A DNA stretch of 64,000 bases from Phialocephala subalpina (Eukaryota > Ascomycota > Leotiomycetes > Helotiales > Mollisiaceae): assembly GCA_900073065.1 (NCBI GenBank), contig FJOG01000039.1, positions 431,578 to 495,577 on the forward strand, written 5' to 3'. Every line of letters begins with the position of its first letter. Position 1 is the stretch's first letter. Below, piece by piece: positions 47,477 to 58,565 of this stretch. Made by a program: the position numbers and the translations under genes. The notes beneath the pieces were generated by a model that did not search any database, was not told the DNA's origin, and saw only the letters and a list, made by a program, of their open reading frames with translations.

Positions 47477-48295
47477 ATTGTATATACTCGGCGCTAGCAT
47501 ATAGGATTCAAACAATTGTGCAATGAGTAAGTGCAGAGACGGAGATGTACATTGTGATGGCAGAGTCGGACATAATATCAATTCTTTGACGTTCGTTTTG
47601 GTTGCAAGCATCCACTCGAGGACAAAGAGAATAGAGACGGAAAGGACACAGCAGGAGAATTGGAAGGAAATTTGACCTGAGATTTCGAGATGAAACGAAG
47701 AACAAGACACACAAAGACGATATCCCGATGTCTTTGTCTAGAATCATCAAGCTCAACGTGGAAAGCACAGCATTGGAAACATTTCCATATGCGGCGAAAT
47801 TAGAGCACCATATCTGAAGATAACCAATGACAGGAGATCAACATGTAAGGATATCGCATAGACAACTAGATTCGTGACTTCTGTCTCGAGTTCTGCGACA
47901 TTTGTACTCGAATGTTTTCACAGTGGATTCGCGGAGGATTGGGTGTAGACCATAACTCAAGGAAAGCAAGTGAAGGAAGTGAAGGAACGACGTCCATGTC
48001 CATTCTCAAATACGGCCCGCTGCCGCTTTAAGCGGAGGCAAGCTGTTTTAGCATTCCTCTCTGTCCTGAGTAACAGGAGCTACAAGGTAATGCCCACCAA
48101 CTTCGAGATCGACATTCGAAACGCTTGGGAATAGCAGCAAACTGAAGGTACTATACTTCGGCCTTCAGCACTGCGGAACATGGCGCTCTCGACAGCCCAA
48201 TTGCCACTCAGCCTCGTCCTTGACAACACACTGCCCACACGAACTTCAACGAAGATGGCGCACCTACTCCTGCTCTCCAGCTCTGAGCTTCTCCG
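47477..48295. promoter_or_regulatory. Divergent upstream region of the macro-fusion gene and the Cys3His gene
   Basis: 819 bp between head-to-head start codons. No open frame or named site is supported within it. Confidence 0.3.
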
Positions 48296-48637
48296 ATGTC
48301 CGGAATCACCTTTGGGTCTGTGGGTGACATCATCGCGGTAGGGCAAATTGCATTGGCGCTCGCGCAAGCCTCTCCACCACAGCCAGACTCAATCACCAGC
48401 GTATGCGGAGGTAACACCAAGGCAAACACACCTTGCAAGCATCTCGTGATCCGAGTCGATGGACAGCCTCCTTTCTGCCCTCAACATATGCCTAAAGCTG
48501 CTGTTGAAGCCGCTCTAGCAGTCGTGCATGACGAAAACGATCTTTGTGGTCAACCAACGAAGGCAGGAGGAACATGTACGAGGTTTGTTCGCCGAGTCAA
48601 TAGAATTCCTGCTGGTTGCTGGCAGCATGGAAACTGA
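48296..48637 (+). CDS. Small protein with two identically spaced Cys3His motifs and a STAND-type N-terminus
   Basis: Intronless, 113 aa, ATG at 48296. The N-terminus (MSGITFGSVGDIIAVGQIAL) resembles the opening helix of many fungal STAND / ubiquitin-like-domain proteins. It is followed by two copies of C-x9-C-x13-C-x2-H: C37, C47, C61, H64 and C84, C94, C108, H111. All four ligands are exactly 47 residues apart between copies, and each copy has a TKA..TC pattern around its second Cys (NTKANTPC, PTKAGGTC). The spacing strongly suggests two small zinc-binding units made by duplication. Similar C..T..G.PC...C..H units occur in short proteins of phages and bacteria, but I cannot name a family. 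Sits divergently beside the macro / ubiquitin-like gene. Confidence 0.7.
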   Translation: MSGITFGSVGDIIAVGQIALALAQASPPQPDSITSVCGGNTKANTPCKHLVIRVDGQPPFCPQHMPKAAVEAALAVVHDENDLCGQPTKAGGTCTRFVRRVNRIPAGCWQHGN

Positions 48638-49555
48638 GCATGTCGAGAGGTTGCAAAATGATTCTTACCGACAAGCAAAGAGTATGTATTTTGTCGGGAC
48701 TTTAAGCTTCTTAGACTGCCTGAGATTTGTTTTGTTGGAACGTAGTGTTGTAGTTTATTGGTTCAACCCAGTATCTTCTTTGATTTGGTCGGCTTTGGAT
48801 GTATTGACGATGTTTCTTGAGACACGGTACTTTCAAGCGCTTCAGCTCGTTGGCAGTATTGAAGGCGGCCTTGCTGAATTGTTGCATTGCGAATGTTGGC
48901 CTTGTGGTTCAAAGATACATGTCGTTTTCCAAGTACTCTGTGCTCTTGCCGCCTCGCTGAAGTCTCCAAGCTCCTCCACCCACCATCAAGTCTGTCACGT
49001 GCTAGACTAAAGCCTTGCATTCATCGGACCAAATTTATGCAGTTTCGGAGCCAATGCATAGTCGGTGTGCTGAACAAAGAAAGAATGCCGACTATCAGTA
49101 GCAGCATGGGTACCGAAAGCGCTGCGCGTGTCATTGATTAGATATGCATCCAGATGTCCCGTGTTGTCCTTACTGGACGCCGCAGAGGGAGCCACAATTT
49201 TCAGCTGTCCGATTCTGGAGGAGGGATTTGTTCTGCATGCAGATGGCTTAGCTCGTGGTCTTGCAACTAGATGGTGTGGTAGTACCAACCTCGATGAACG
49301 AGGTATAATGAGATTTGTAGAAGAGGCGGCATCATGAGACTGCCAATCCAAACAGTACAACGGAGACACCTTTCTGGGGCTCGAACCAATTTTCCGAGGC
49401 AGCCCACCTATCGCCCAGCGTGCACACATACTGCAGCCAAATATGCGTACATTATCCCTCGTTTTCAGGTTTTCCTTGCCTCTCCTCATTCTTCTCACAC
49501 GATCCTCCTCTTGTTTCAAACAACTTCGAGGCCCAAAAAATAGGACAGAATTCTG
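48638..49555. other. Intergenic, no convincing gene
   Basis: A 192-codon minus-strand frame (49007-49585) begins at a non-ATG codon, is Arg/Ser-rich and has no motif. No other candidate. Confidence 0.4.
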
Positions 49556-51692
49556 ATGAGCAAAACCATAATTTCGCAAGTACAAATGCAGTCATCTACG
49601 CCAGTGACTGCCCGACTGTCAAGTCAAGCCGGACCCTCAGATCCCTTTGCAGAAATTCTTGCCAAGTCCATAGAGACAGGTCGGCCAAAGCAGCCGGTTC
49701 AAAAGCACGCGCTTCATAAGAAGAGAATAATCGTGTGCTGTGATGGAACGTGGAATAGCGAGACATTTCCAACCCCACTGACCAATGTGTCTCTCCTCTC
49801 GCGCTGCATTTTGCCCTTCGATGACGACATTCCGCAAGTCGTACTCTACCAGCCTGGTATTGGCACCGGAACCTCCAAAATCGGCAACGTGGTGGAGGGT
49901 GCCACAGGAAGAGGTTCGTCGATGATTGTCAACTTTGTTTTATGGGCCTGGCTGACTCTTTTAGGACTGGAGGAAAACATTTGCGAGGCGTACAGCTTCG
50001 TTTGTCACAATTATGCAGCTCTTGGTGACGAAATCTTTCTTCTAGGGTTCTCCAGAGGGGCATTCACCGTTCGCTGCATTGCACAATTGATCAATGATGT
50101 CGGAGTCCTCACCAAAGTTGGCCTGCCCTTTCTCTTGCCCATATTTTCTCGTTGGGCCCGGCGGCCAAAAACAAAGAAGGAAGATGGAATCACTTGGGAA
50201 GGGCTGTGTGACACGCTGAGGGAAGGCCGTCGGCATAGCCATTTTCTCAGACGCAATGTTGATATCAAAGCTTGCGCCGTATGGGACACAGTCGGATCTC
50301 TTGGAATACCAATGATTGGAGGCCTCCCACAGCCGGGTCCGCGGCGGTTCAAGTTTGTGAACTCTGACCTTTGTCCGAGAATAATCCATGCGTTCCAGGC
50401 TCTGTCCCTCCACGAGCGTCGCCGTCATTTCCGACCAATTGTGTGGAAGAAGTCTGAGTCGCCGACGAGTAGAACCAAAACTCTGAAGCAGTGTTGGTTC
50501 CTAGGCTATCAGTACGTGAAACCTGCCCTTTATTTGAAGAGACATTTAGAGCTGAGCTGTTCGGGAGTACTGCAAACTTACCTCCTTTCGGCTCTTCAGC
50601 TCCTCGACTCTCAAATTCATACTTCAAATTGCATACTAATTTCTCCATAGTAGTGATGTCGGCGGCGGTGTTGATGAACCCATCCTCTCACACATCGCAC
50701 TGGCTTGGATGATTCGACAATTGCAAGATCGTGATAATAGATGTTATCTGGCTATGGAGTTGTCCAATCTGTGGAATTTCAACACATTCAAGACCACTCT
50801 GACCGAGATTCCATTGGATCTTGGTGCCACAGAATCTTCCGTAGTAGTATCTGAGGAGGGAGAACATGGCACAGATGTATTGGTTTCTGCAGAGCTTGAC
50901 AAGAGTATTCTCGATGCTGCCTTTGCCAAGCTTCTAGATGAGACAAAGGACGAGGATACAGACCCAAAGGATGATTACAGTAAGTACTCGCCCTAACTTT
51001 GGTAACCCAAGACAACTTGCTGATTGATATGTGTCGTTTTAGTCAAATTGAAAGACTCTAAGAAGGAGGGGGTATTCTTGTTCGGTGGAAAATCATACCG
51101 GAGGCCTGGCACCCGCTTTTGGGGACCTTTAGGGCTTGCAAAGATCACGCAACCTAAATATCCCGATGAACGAATCCATTTTACCGTGCGGATGCTGCTT
51201 CATCAAAGAGCAGTTCTTCCGCCGGAGTCGCTCATCGGCAGTAAGACCGGGATGCTAGGCCTCAGACCAAATGAAAATCAGGTCATTGTCACGGAAAAGT
51301 TTTGGCATCTTCCTGCAGAAGGCAACTCGAAGACCTATTACGAGATAAAAGAAGAAAATATAACCAAGGAGGAAACACGTCTTCTTGCAAACCTCCTTAT
51401 GTCGGAGAAATGTCGAATCTTGGTGGGAAAAGGCCCGTTGGAAACTCAGGGGGATCTGCCGCAGCTCAACGACACTGAATTAGGACAGTCCCGCTCAATG
51501 AAGACTAGATTGGAACCAATCATTGACAAATTGTTGTGGCACCTCGACGACGACAAATATCAGCTGGAAGCGCATTGGTCATATAATGACTATCAGAAAT
51601 GGAAGGATAGCAATAAGTGGTACAAAATCTTTTCGAGGCGGAAAGGAGGCAAAGGCAAGCAACCTGCGAACAGGAACCAGCAACAACAGTAG
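49556..51692 (+). CDS. DUF2235 alpha/beta-hydrolase (Tle1-like lipase fold)
   Basis: Exons 49556-50511, 50651-50979 and 51043-51692 (introns of 139 and 63 bp; GTACGT...CATAG and GTAAGT...TTTAG), 644 aa. RIIVCCDGTWNSE (57-69) is the DUF2235 opening motif. LLGFSRGAFTVRCIAQLI (162 onward) holds the GxSxG nucleophile Ser166, AVWDTVGSLGIP supplies the acid region, and the first splice creates WFLGYHSDVGGG, the conserved His-containing motif. In bacteria this domain is found in type VI phospholipase effectors; in fungi it is common and biochemically little studied. No signal peptide or membrane helix is clear. The C-terminal 200 residues are charged and end in a Lys/Gln tail. All catalytic-motif residues are present, so an active esterase or lipase is plausible. 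Confidence 0.88.
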
Positions 51693-52804
51693 ATATCCAT
51701 GGCAATGTGGAAGTATAAGACGTTTTTTACGGACAATAAAAGGGTACGGACGACAAAAGGGTGCAAATGGGTGAGTGTGATTCTCATTTCACTTGAAGAG
51801 AGGTAGTTTCGTTGATATTATTTGACTTCAATGTTTCAATCCTAGCTAGACGACAGATGGCTAGACGTTTGATGAAACACTCATATTTCTGTTCCCCTCA
51901 CTGATCTCACATGCATCGCCTAAAGTGCAATGCAAACTCGGACCAATCACTCTTCTACAATATCCCCAGCTTTATCACATCCGCTAGACTTCTGCTTCTT
52001 GGTCGATTACGCTGCACATGATTTATTTGGAGGTTACTGTTTACTTGATTGTGAAATTGAGGCGTTGAGGTCTTGATGGTTAAGTGGAAAGTGTAAGGTG
52101 TGTGACGATGGATGAAAACTGAAAGCCAGATGAGGAGTTGAGAGATCACTTATAGCCGAACGAGAGGTGAAAACTCGTGACTGTAATTGTCGTTTCAGTA
52201 GGTGGGAATGCGCTGCTGCCTTTGTATCAAAAGCCCTTGAGTTCGACAGTCATGCAAGATCTTATGTTCATTTCGGGAATCTGTCTGACTCAGTCTGAGA
52301 ACTGGAAAACATTGCGGGCTGCAGGATATTTCTTTGAATGAAATCTTCTCAAGCGACTGAGTAAGAACACTTGAGCGTCTCCTGCGGCATCGTATCGTTG
52401 TTTGCAGAGCTGCTATGGCGGGGCCTAATAGAGCCCTGCTATTGGTGGGGGAGACAATTAGGCTGCAGTGCAACACTACGTCGCACTTAGAAACTTGCAA
52501 ACATGGACAGCCTTTTTGATTATAGTACGTGTGTTATACCAATCTTATTCCTAAGAGTATCTAATATTATAAGGCCCTACTTTCTCAATTAGATACTCTT
52601 GAGTTTCTAGTGTGGGCGCCTCAACCCATTGGGTAGAACTAGCCAACCGCGGAGCGCTAGGCACACCGCCTTTGTGACGGTGCGCCAAATATTCCCCCGT
52701 CGACGCTTGCCACTTGTTCACTCGAAACCTTTTAAGCCCGTCGCTCACCCACATTGCTAAAGTACAATTACAACAGCTTCTGGGAGTATTATATTATTTT
52801 GGCC
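51693..52804. other. Intergenic with an inverted repeat at 52553-52600
   Basis: No gene is supported. AAGAGTATCTAAT (52553-52565) and ATTAGATACTCTT (52588-52600) form a perfect 13-bp inverted repeat around 22 bp. Confidence 0.45.
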
Positions 52805-53203
52805 ATGATCAAACCTGGAGAAAGATTCTTCTCCGATGGTGGGAGTTACTTTGGCGCGGCAGAAGACCCCAACACCAAAGCTTTTCTGAACGTCTGGGAC
52901 TGGGATCAATTGCGCATGGTTAAGCTCAAAGGGACCGCTAAGATCTTCCCACCTGATGAGGACCACGAGATACAAATTTTGGCACAATTCGCCGACTACT
53001 TATCTCCGGAAGTTCGCGCAGTTACCCTTGACGATGATGGGCTCATTACTGGAGTCTCCACAGATCCGAACAAGGATGAAACTATCTTTATCCCATATTT
53101 TCCCTTCGCGACCGTCCCATCACTCGCCGATTGCCGTATAATCCAGTACTCCAAACTTCAGCGGGTTTGGTTGCTATTTTATACGACGATTATCCCAACC
53201 TAA
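52805..53203 (+). pseudogene. 5' fragment of an unrecognised gene
   Basis: From the ATG at 52805 the frame encodes a coherent soluble N-terminus: MIKPGERFFSDGGSYFGAAE, then LNVWDWDQLRMVKLKGTAKI, LAQFADYLSPEVRAVTLDDD and CRIIQYSKLQ. It then runs into LLFYTTIIPT and a stop, followed at once by AT-rich decayed sequence (about 53270-53400). The sudden end looks like truncation. The tail CRIIQYSKLQ resembles the lead-in to kinase-like domains in some fungal proteins, but that domain is absent and the match is only an impression. Confidence 0.5.
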
Positions 53204-53837
53204 GGATTTATAAAAGGGCGCAAGTACGCTTGCTTTGTCCACTACCGAAGATCTCCCGTCTTAGAATCCATTAAGTAGAGAATAGATAATCTCCGCTATA
53301 CTTTTTTATAAAACCCTCAAAAAATATTACTTTATTTTATTTAAATTAAAGATTTTTAATTTTTATTTCTTTCTATATAATTTTTCGATCATATACTTAT
53401 TCTACTACTTGCGGTATACTAAGTTGGCGAGGCGACTCATATTTCTAGAGCTACTTTTGTTTGCGCAAGTTTGTTAATTATGTGTTTGCTTTGTTCACCT
53501 GATTAGGTCTTAAGCAGCCCAAAATATGATTTACTATTTACTGTTTCCCGTCTCGATTAAATTGAAGCCACAGTATGGAAGGCGCGGGCACCCAGCAGTT
53601 CCAGGTTCTTGCATTATGAACCTTCCCAACCTACTTGAAGCAATCTCCCCGACATGGCGGCGGTCTCTATCCTTCTCCGCCCAATACACAAGATCAATTG
53701 AACATCAATCATTCAACGACAATCCACTGCCAGTCACCCAACTGCATTTCCATAACATTCCAATACATCCGCCGCATTTCATAGTACCCACTCACACCCC
53801 TTGGTCAGTGGCATGGTCACCCCCCCCCCCCACCCAG
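53204..53837. other. AT-rich patch and poly-C tract
   Basis: 53270-53400 is AT-rich and frameless. A run of 12 C occupies 53820-53831, immediately 3' of the minus-strand membrane-protein gene; such homopolymers are prone to slippage and miscalls. Confidence 0.6.
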
Positions 53838-55725
53838 TTACCTCTTCACCCAGTCATCCATCTTCTGAAGAATGAACCTCCTGCACCCGATAGCTATCAG
53901 GCAAAGCAGCCACACAATACCAAATGCTATGTACGATGTCGAAATCCAGTACCTGCGAGCATTATCCACAGCCTGTGCAGTCTTACTGTTCAGCTCGATC
54001 AAGGCGGAATCCGACCAAGTGAGGCGCTCACACCAGCAAGTCCGGAACACTCCCACAAGATGGAGAAGGGTGCCAAGAACTACGGTCAGGGCATTGACGA
54101 AGACTAGAGTCCAGTATACCGGACGGAGAACCAGCAGTGCAATGTTGCGCCCTGCATGGATTCGCGCGCGGATCGAAAGCCAGGAGCACAGGACGTGCAA
54201 ATAGGATATGGCAAAGGATAGGACTGCATAAAGGATGAAGTTGAATGAACGGCAACCAAGACCAACAGTGGGTGTAGTCCAAGCAATAGCAGCGGCACAG
54301 GCTGACGCGAAAGCAACAGAGCAGAAGCCACTGAATTGGCCCAAACAGAACCACATCCAAACACGCCAATCCCCCTTCAAACTTCGAGCATTGGAACCAA
54401 AACTGCCATCATTGGTGGATGCGTCTGCCCAAGAGTCCCACAACTGATTGTTGACATAACGATCCCTCAGCGGTACACTGACAGGATGATTTCCCAGGTT
54501 AAGGACTTTCCCAAATGCTCTTTTAGCAAGGTCGGTGTTGAGAGTGCTGGCGAAACAATTCCCTCCGACTCCAACTACCAAGAGCCAGGAGTACCAGACA
54601 CAGTAGGCCAGGGCGAGAGCAGTGTCCTTGTCCCCTATGCTCCCGTAGGCGCCATAGAAGGTCGCCGCCGTGACTGCGAGCATCAAGACGACGGGTATCA
54701 ATACCCCACCGGTAAAGCTTGCGCGAGCCGCGATGATCATATCGATGGCCTTGTCGACTTCGTCAGTAGCCTTCGATGTCGATGCATGCTGGAATTGCGA
54801 AATGTTTGTCTTTATCTCCGTGTCAAAAGGGGCGATGTCATCTTTCTGGCCCTCGGAAACATCGGTCTTGCCGACGACCCTTATCACATCCACTTTGTTT
54901 TCAGACGCCAATTCTCCCGGACGATCCACAGCCTCTAGGACATCTCGGTGCCAACTTGTTTGCTCGGTGAATCTAATGACTCCGGCCAAGGCTGCGATCC
55001 AAAGCGCTCTGCGGTGCAACCAGGATATGTCTTCAGGATTCTTCATATGAAGCCTTCGCATAGTCTGAACGTCAGACCAGATCTCGTTGAAAGCGCCAAA
55101 CGTAGTGCTGGCAGGGTCTCCCAGAATACTCATGTATTCCTGCAGGGGATCGCGGACACCATTGAGAACAATTTCAATCCAACTGAGCCCTTTTGAACTG
55201 CCGAAGACTGCAAAATGGTGTTCAATAACATCTCCAACTGGACAAATCAATAGAATACCGATATACGGAGAGATGTATGCGCACAGTGGTTGGAGCCACT
55301 GGTTGAGCGAACTGTACTGGGTTCCATTGCAGTACTGCTTGGCCCAGGACATCGATCGCATGATAGACGGGTACGTAACGTTGCTGGAGAAGTCAATCGC
55401 TTCGTTGAAGTTGCAGACTTCCCATGGCCAGAAGTCGGCTATGTAGGTCTGGAAATCCTGTCGGGCGGCAAGAGTGCAGCACCTCGCGATCGAGAATGAA
55501 GCGTTTGCCAGGGGAACGGAGCTCGCAAGAAAGGTCGCTATTGTCACTCTTACGAATATCAAGAAGTCATCCTTTGAGAAGGCTCGGGGAGAGGTACGAA
55601 ACCATTCGTGGGAATTGACACCTGCAGTTATCAGTCATTGGCGCTAACTTGTACTCCTGGTCTACTTTACCTTCGAGTGGTTCACGATGCGCGTCGTCCT
55701 TCTTCAATTGCTCTTCAGTCGCCAT
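53838..55725 (-). CDS. Polytopic membrane protein of unknown function
   Basis: Exon 55671-55725 (MATEEQLKKDDAHREPLEG) and exon 53838-55621, joined over a 49-bp intron (GTAAAG...TGCAG) in phase; 612 aa. After VNSHEWFRTSPRAFSKDD comes a first helix (FVRVTIATFLASSVPL), then a roughly 180-residue loop with several Cys and Trp, one hydrophobic segment (ISPYIGILLICPVG) and an N-glycosylation sequon (NVT). A second half of six helices follows (around GVLIPVVLMLAVTAATFYGA, YCVWYSWLLVVGVGG, MWFCLGQFSGFCSVAFASA, FILYAVLSFAISYL, VYWTLVFVNALTVVLG, TSYIAFGIVWLLCLIAIG). Proteins with this layout are common and uncharacterised in filamentous fungi. I cannot assign transport or enzymatic function. Confidence 0.8.
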
Positions 55726-56506
55726 TTATCTGCTTGTCTCTTGGAATTTTCTAGCCTGAAAGCTAGTTCTTGTTGTCAAAAATCAGGTAACTCTTGGAAG
55801 TGGGTGAATTGATTGCTCCCGAGGAAGAGGGGCAAGGCTCCCTATCCCTCTTGAAGCATCGCCCCAAGATCGAGATCGCAAAAGTTGCGAGCCTCATGGA
55901 CTTGAAGTTGTTGGTCACTTGCCTTGACCGAAATAGTTCAGCAGCGTCAGCTGAATGATGTTATTGAGAGTCAGAGCCAAGCGGCTCAGCTGAAAGATTA
56001 GACGGGCGACTGTGACAGGTCTGTGCCAAATTCGCTCATCGCGACAAGGATTGATAATCCGAATTTGAAAAGCCACCACCCCAATGTTTCAGCTAAGAGA
56101 TGCTTGACAGGACACTCTCCAGCACCAAGTCAAATCAATCTCTTGTGTGGTTGGTCCAGTTCGCTTCGGAATATTCTCGGACGTGGTTTGACAGGGGCAG
56201 AAGAGAAGACACGGCTTGCAATGAGGGACTTGCAGTGAGTTGGCGGGACGGGACGATGCAACCCAGCACTTCAATGCGGCTTCGAGTCCTCGACCGGAGT
56301 TGGCCTTCGCATGATCAAGCAGGCTGCCCCATTAGTTGGCTGTGTCGGTCGACCTTTCAACAGTTCATTGCACTGGGTGATCGCCCTTCTCTTGTTGTTT
56401 CCAAGATGCAGCATCTCCTTCGCAGAATTTTTTAGCAAGGAAGACCGAACTCAACTTCAAATAAACTTTACTTCGTCGCTCTAGTATCCCTACACTCCTT
56501 AGAGAT
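55726..56506. other. Divergent intergenic interval between two membrane-protein genes
   Basis: 781 bp, no supported gene or repeat. Confidence 0.4.
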
Positions 56507-57334
56507 ATGGGGATCCGCTGGCATACAATATGCAGAGCGATTATCCTCTTTCCAGCATGGATCGTACACCTAGTCGCAGCTCGCGACATCAACGTCGCTG
56601 TCCTGCCAGTTTCCTCTCTCGAATCTAGACAAACAAACGCAACAGACCTTGTCGATCCCGTCACGATGCCGTACTGCTTAGTGAGCGAGTGCTGGCATTG
56701 GAATGCACCTCCACCCGAACTCTGCCCTCTTGTCATCGGCCCCTGCGCAAACAATTCCGACGCATCAGACAATGGCGGCAGCAAGTGTGGAATCCATCAG
56801 TACGAGCGCGACTGTTACTGCTCACTCAAGACCGGACTATACTGTGCTTGGTCTTGCTCCTGGACGATTTGGTGGGAGACGGAGGACTGGTACGCAACCA
56901 TCTGTCCCAAATCCACCGCAATCACGATGGACTTCTCAGAGCTACCGAAATGTGCACGCGGGTGTCTCGACGATGCAGCTTTCCAGTATGGGTGCCTGAC
57001 TGAGTCTAGCAACTGTTTTTGCAGTCATGGTGACCTGTTCGGATGCCACGATAAATGCAACAGCCAGGGAGAGTGGCAACAGATTGAAACCTGGCTGCGA
57101 AACACTTGCAATATATCGTCAGCGACTGCAGCTCAAGCGTTAAAGGATGGTACTTTCGCCCTCGATACAGTCGTTAATGCGTCGACGAACAATACGAAAG
57201 GGCTTAGCCCCCCGCCATCGGCGCCTCGCAAGCCTCTGAGTTGGGATGAGGATTTCATCATTGCTGTTCTTGCCTTCACTGTGATCGCAGGAATTGGTAT
57301 CTGGGGATATAGCTGCTTTGGAAGGAGGAAGTGA
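56507..57334 (+). CDS. Secreted-side Cys-rich, CFEM-like membrane protein
   Basis: Intronless, 275 aa, ATG at 56507. Signal peptide at about 1-25 (MGIRWHTICRAIILFPAWIV, HLVAA). The ectodomain is rich in Cys and Trp; its first half holds about ten Cys (CLVSECWHW, CYCSLKTGLYCAWSC). The second half fits the CFEM spacing: PKC-x3-C-x9-C-x6-CxC-x7-C-x3-C-x16-C (from about residue 148 to 204). The usual Thr-Asp before the CxC pair, where Asp can bind haem iron, is replaced by TESSN. A Ser/Thr/Asn and Pro stretch leads to one C-terminal transmembrane helix (FIIAVLAFTVIAGIGIWGYS) and a short basic tail. CFEM proteins act in haem uptake, cell-wall anchoring or signalling; here a membrane receptor or sensor layout is likely. 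Confidence 0.75.
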   Translation: MGIRWHTICRAIILFPAWIVHLVAARDINVAVLPVSSLESRQTNATDLVDPVTMPYCLVSECWHWNAPPPELCPLVIGPCANNSDASDNGGSKCGIHQYERDCYCSLKTGLYCAWSCSWTIWWETEDWYATICPKSTAITMDFSELPKCARGCLDDAAFQYGCLTESSNCFCSHGDLFGCHDKCNSQGEWQQIETWLRNTCNISSATAAQALKDGTFALDTVVNASTNNTKGLSPPPSAPRKPLSWDEDFIIAVLAFTVIAGIGIWGYSCFGRRK

Positions 57335-57536
57335 CTGGTTGAGCACGAAGAGACCGCGGTGGCTCGGGATTGGATCTCGTGAGTGGAAGTCTCGTCGGGA
57401 ACTAAGTTTGCGTTTTGGGGGAAATTTTCTTAGATCCGTCTGGCCTCGAATCGAGGGGGGAAGGGGGAATATATGACAAAGCCTAGCAAGCTTGAGCTTG
57501 ATATTCAGTTGCGTTGTCTGATTCTTGAGTAGCAAC

Positions 57537-57602
57537 AGTTGGTGAGGAATTGCGGGGTGGGGTCAAGTCTAAGCGAGAACCCCGTTTCGAGCCCCACCAA
57601 CT
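57537..57602. repeat. Nested palindrome of 66 nt, tRNA-like in outline
   Basis: AGTTGGTG pairs with CACCAACT at the outer ends and CGGGGT with ACCCCG inside. A GTTTCGAGC loop-like sequence lies near the 3' side. A proper 5-bp T-arm adjoining the acceptor stem is not formed and the length is short, so this is not called as a tRNA. Confidence 0.4.
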
Positions 57603-57731
57603 CAATCAACGCAGCACACATTGAATGAATGTTTGGAACTTGACCAGCAAAGCGACAAGTCATGACTCTCGGTCAAGGCATCGAGCATATTTCAATTGCC
57701 ACCAAGGTCCAACCCAGTGCTACCCTTCCTC

Positions 57732-58080
57732 TCAAACCTTGAGATATCCTGGCTGCAGCCGACTAAATAGCCCCTCAGGATCGTATCTTCTCTGAATCTC
57801 CCTCAACCTCGCACGATTCTCCCCACCATACCCTGAAAACACGTCCTGCGTGGCATCGGCATAATTCATGTAGATATACCTATGATGCAACCCCATTTCT
57901 TTCGCCATCTCCACTGATTTTTCGATCGTTGTGTTTCCCGTGTTCTCCATTGGCACATTTTGAGCTTGTCTGTTGCTGTTGATGTATGATGTTCGGCTGA
58001 GGTGGTATGGTGTTGGGTTGAAATATGCTGATGGCGGCGGCCATTGGCCTTTTATATTGGCGGAGAGGAGCCAAAATTGT
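57732..58080 (-). pseudogene. C-terminal (BBE) fragment of a berberine-bridge-type FAD oxidoreductase
   Basis: The minus-strand frame ending in TGA or TAA near 57732 encodes MGLHHRYIYMNYADATQDVF, SGYGGENRARLREIQRRYDP and EGLFSRLQPGYLKV, the characteristic BBE C-terminus in which Tyr/Asn residues line the FAD site. Upstream, the frame stays open for about 35 codons (QFWLLSANIKGQWPPPSAYF) and then ends; no FAD-binding (PCMH) domain is present in the next 500 bp. This is therefore a detached 3' remnant of an oxidoreductase gene, such as those in secondary-metabolite or oligosaccharide oxidation. Confidence 0.7.
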
Positions 58081-58565
58081 TCAGGTAAATAATTCGTACT
58101 CCTAGATGAATGATTCCAGATTTTTCCCCCTCGAATATGGCTCGGCTCAGCGAATGGAACCGCATCAAGAAGAGAAAGCTCGGATATCTGGTGCTAGAAA
58201 TTCTGCATCGGCTTCAAACTTAGCGGAACTATAAAAAGGAACGCGAAGCCAGCTACAAAGTGTTGCCTCACGATAAGCCCAGATGAAACGATAACGAACC
58301 TCGAAAAAGACACGTACCCTCGCGATGTGCGACAGAAGAGCTTCGGAAATATATGCACGTAACACGAATGTGAGGACAATTTGAGACAAATTGACGGGCC
58401 CAAAATTGGAAGGACACCGAAGGACACCGAAGGACAAAAGAAGAGCAGCAAGAACAATTAGGAGGCTATGGGAAACCTGATATGTTACAGCCAAGATCAC
58501 TACCCTGACATCCTAATCAAACAACGACACCGGAGTGCAGGAACGGTACGATGCCAAGGAAGGGC

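Noticed and set aside
49007..49585. 192-codon minus-strand frame
   Set aside because: Non-ATG start, no motif, and it overlaps the start of the well-supported DUF2235 gene.
53526..54107. 193-codon plus-strand frame
   Set aside because: Antisense to the C-terminus of the polytopic membrane protein; shadow frame.
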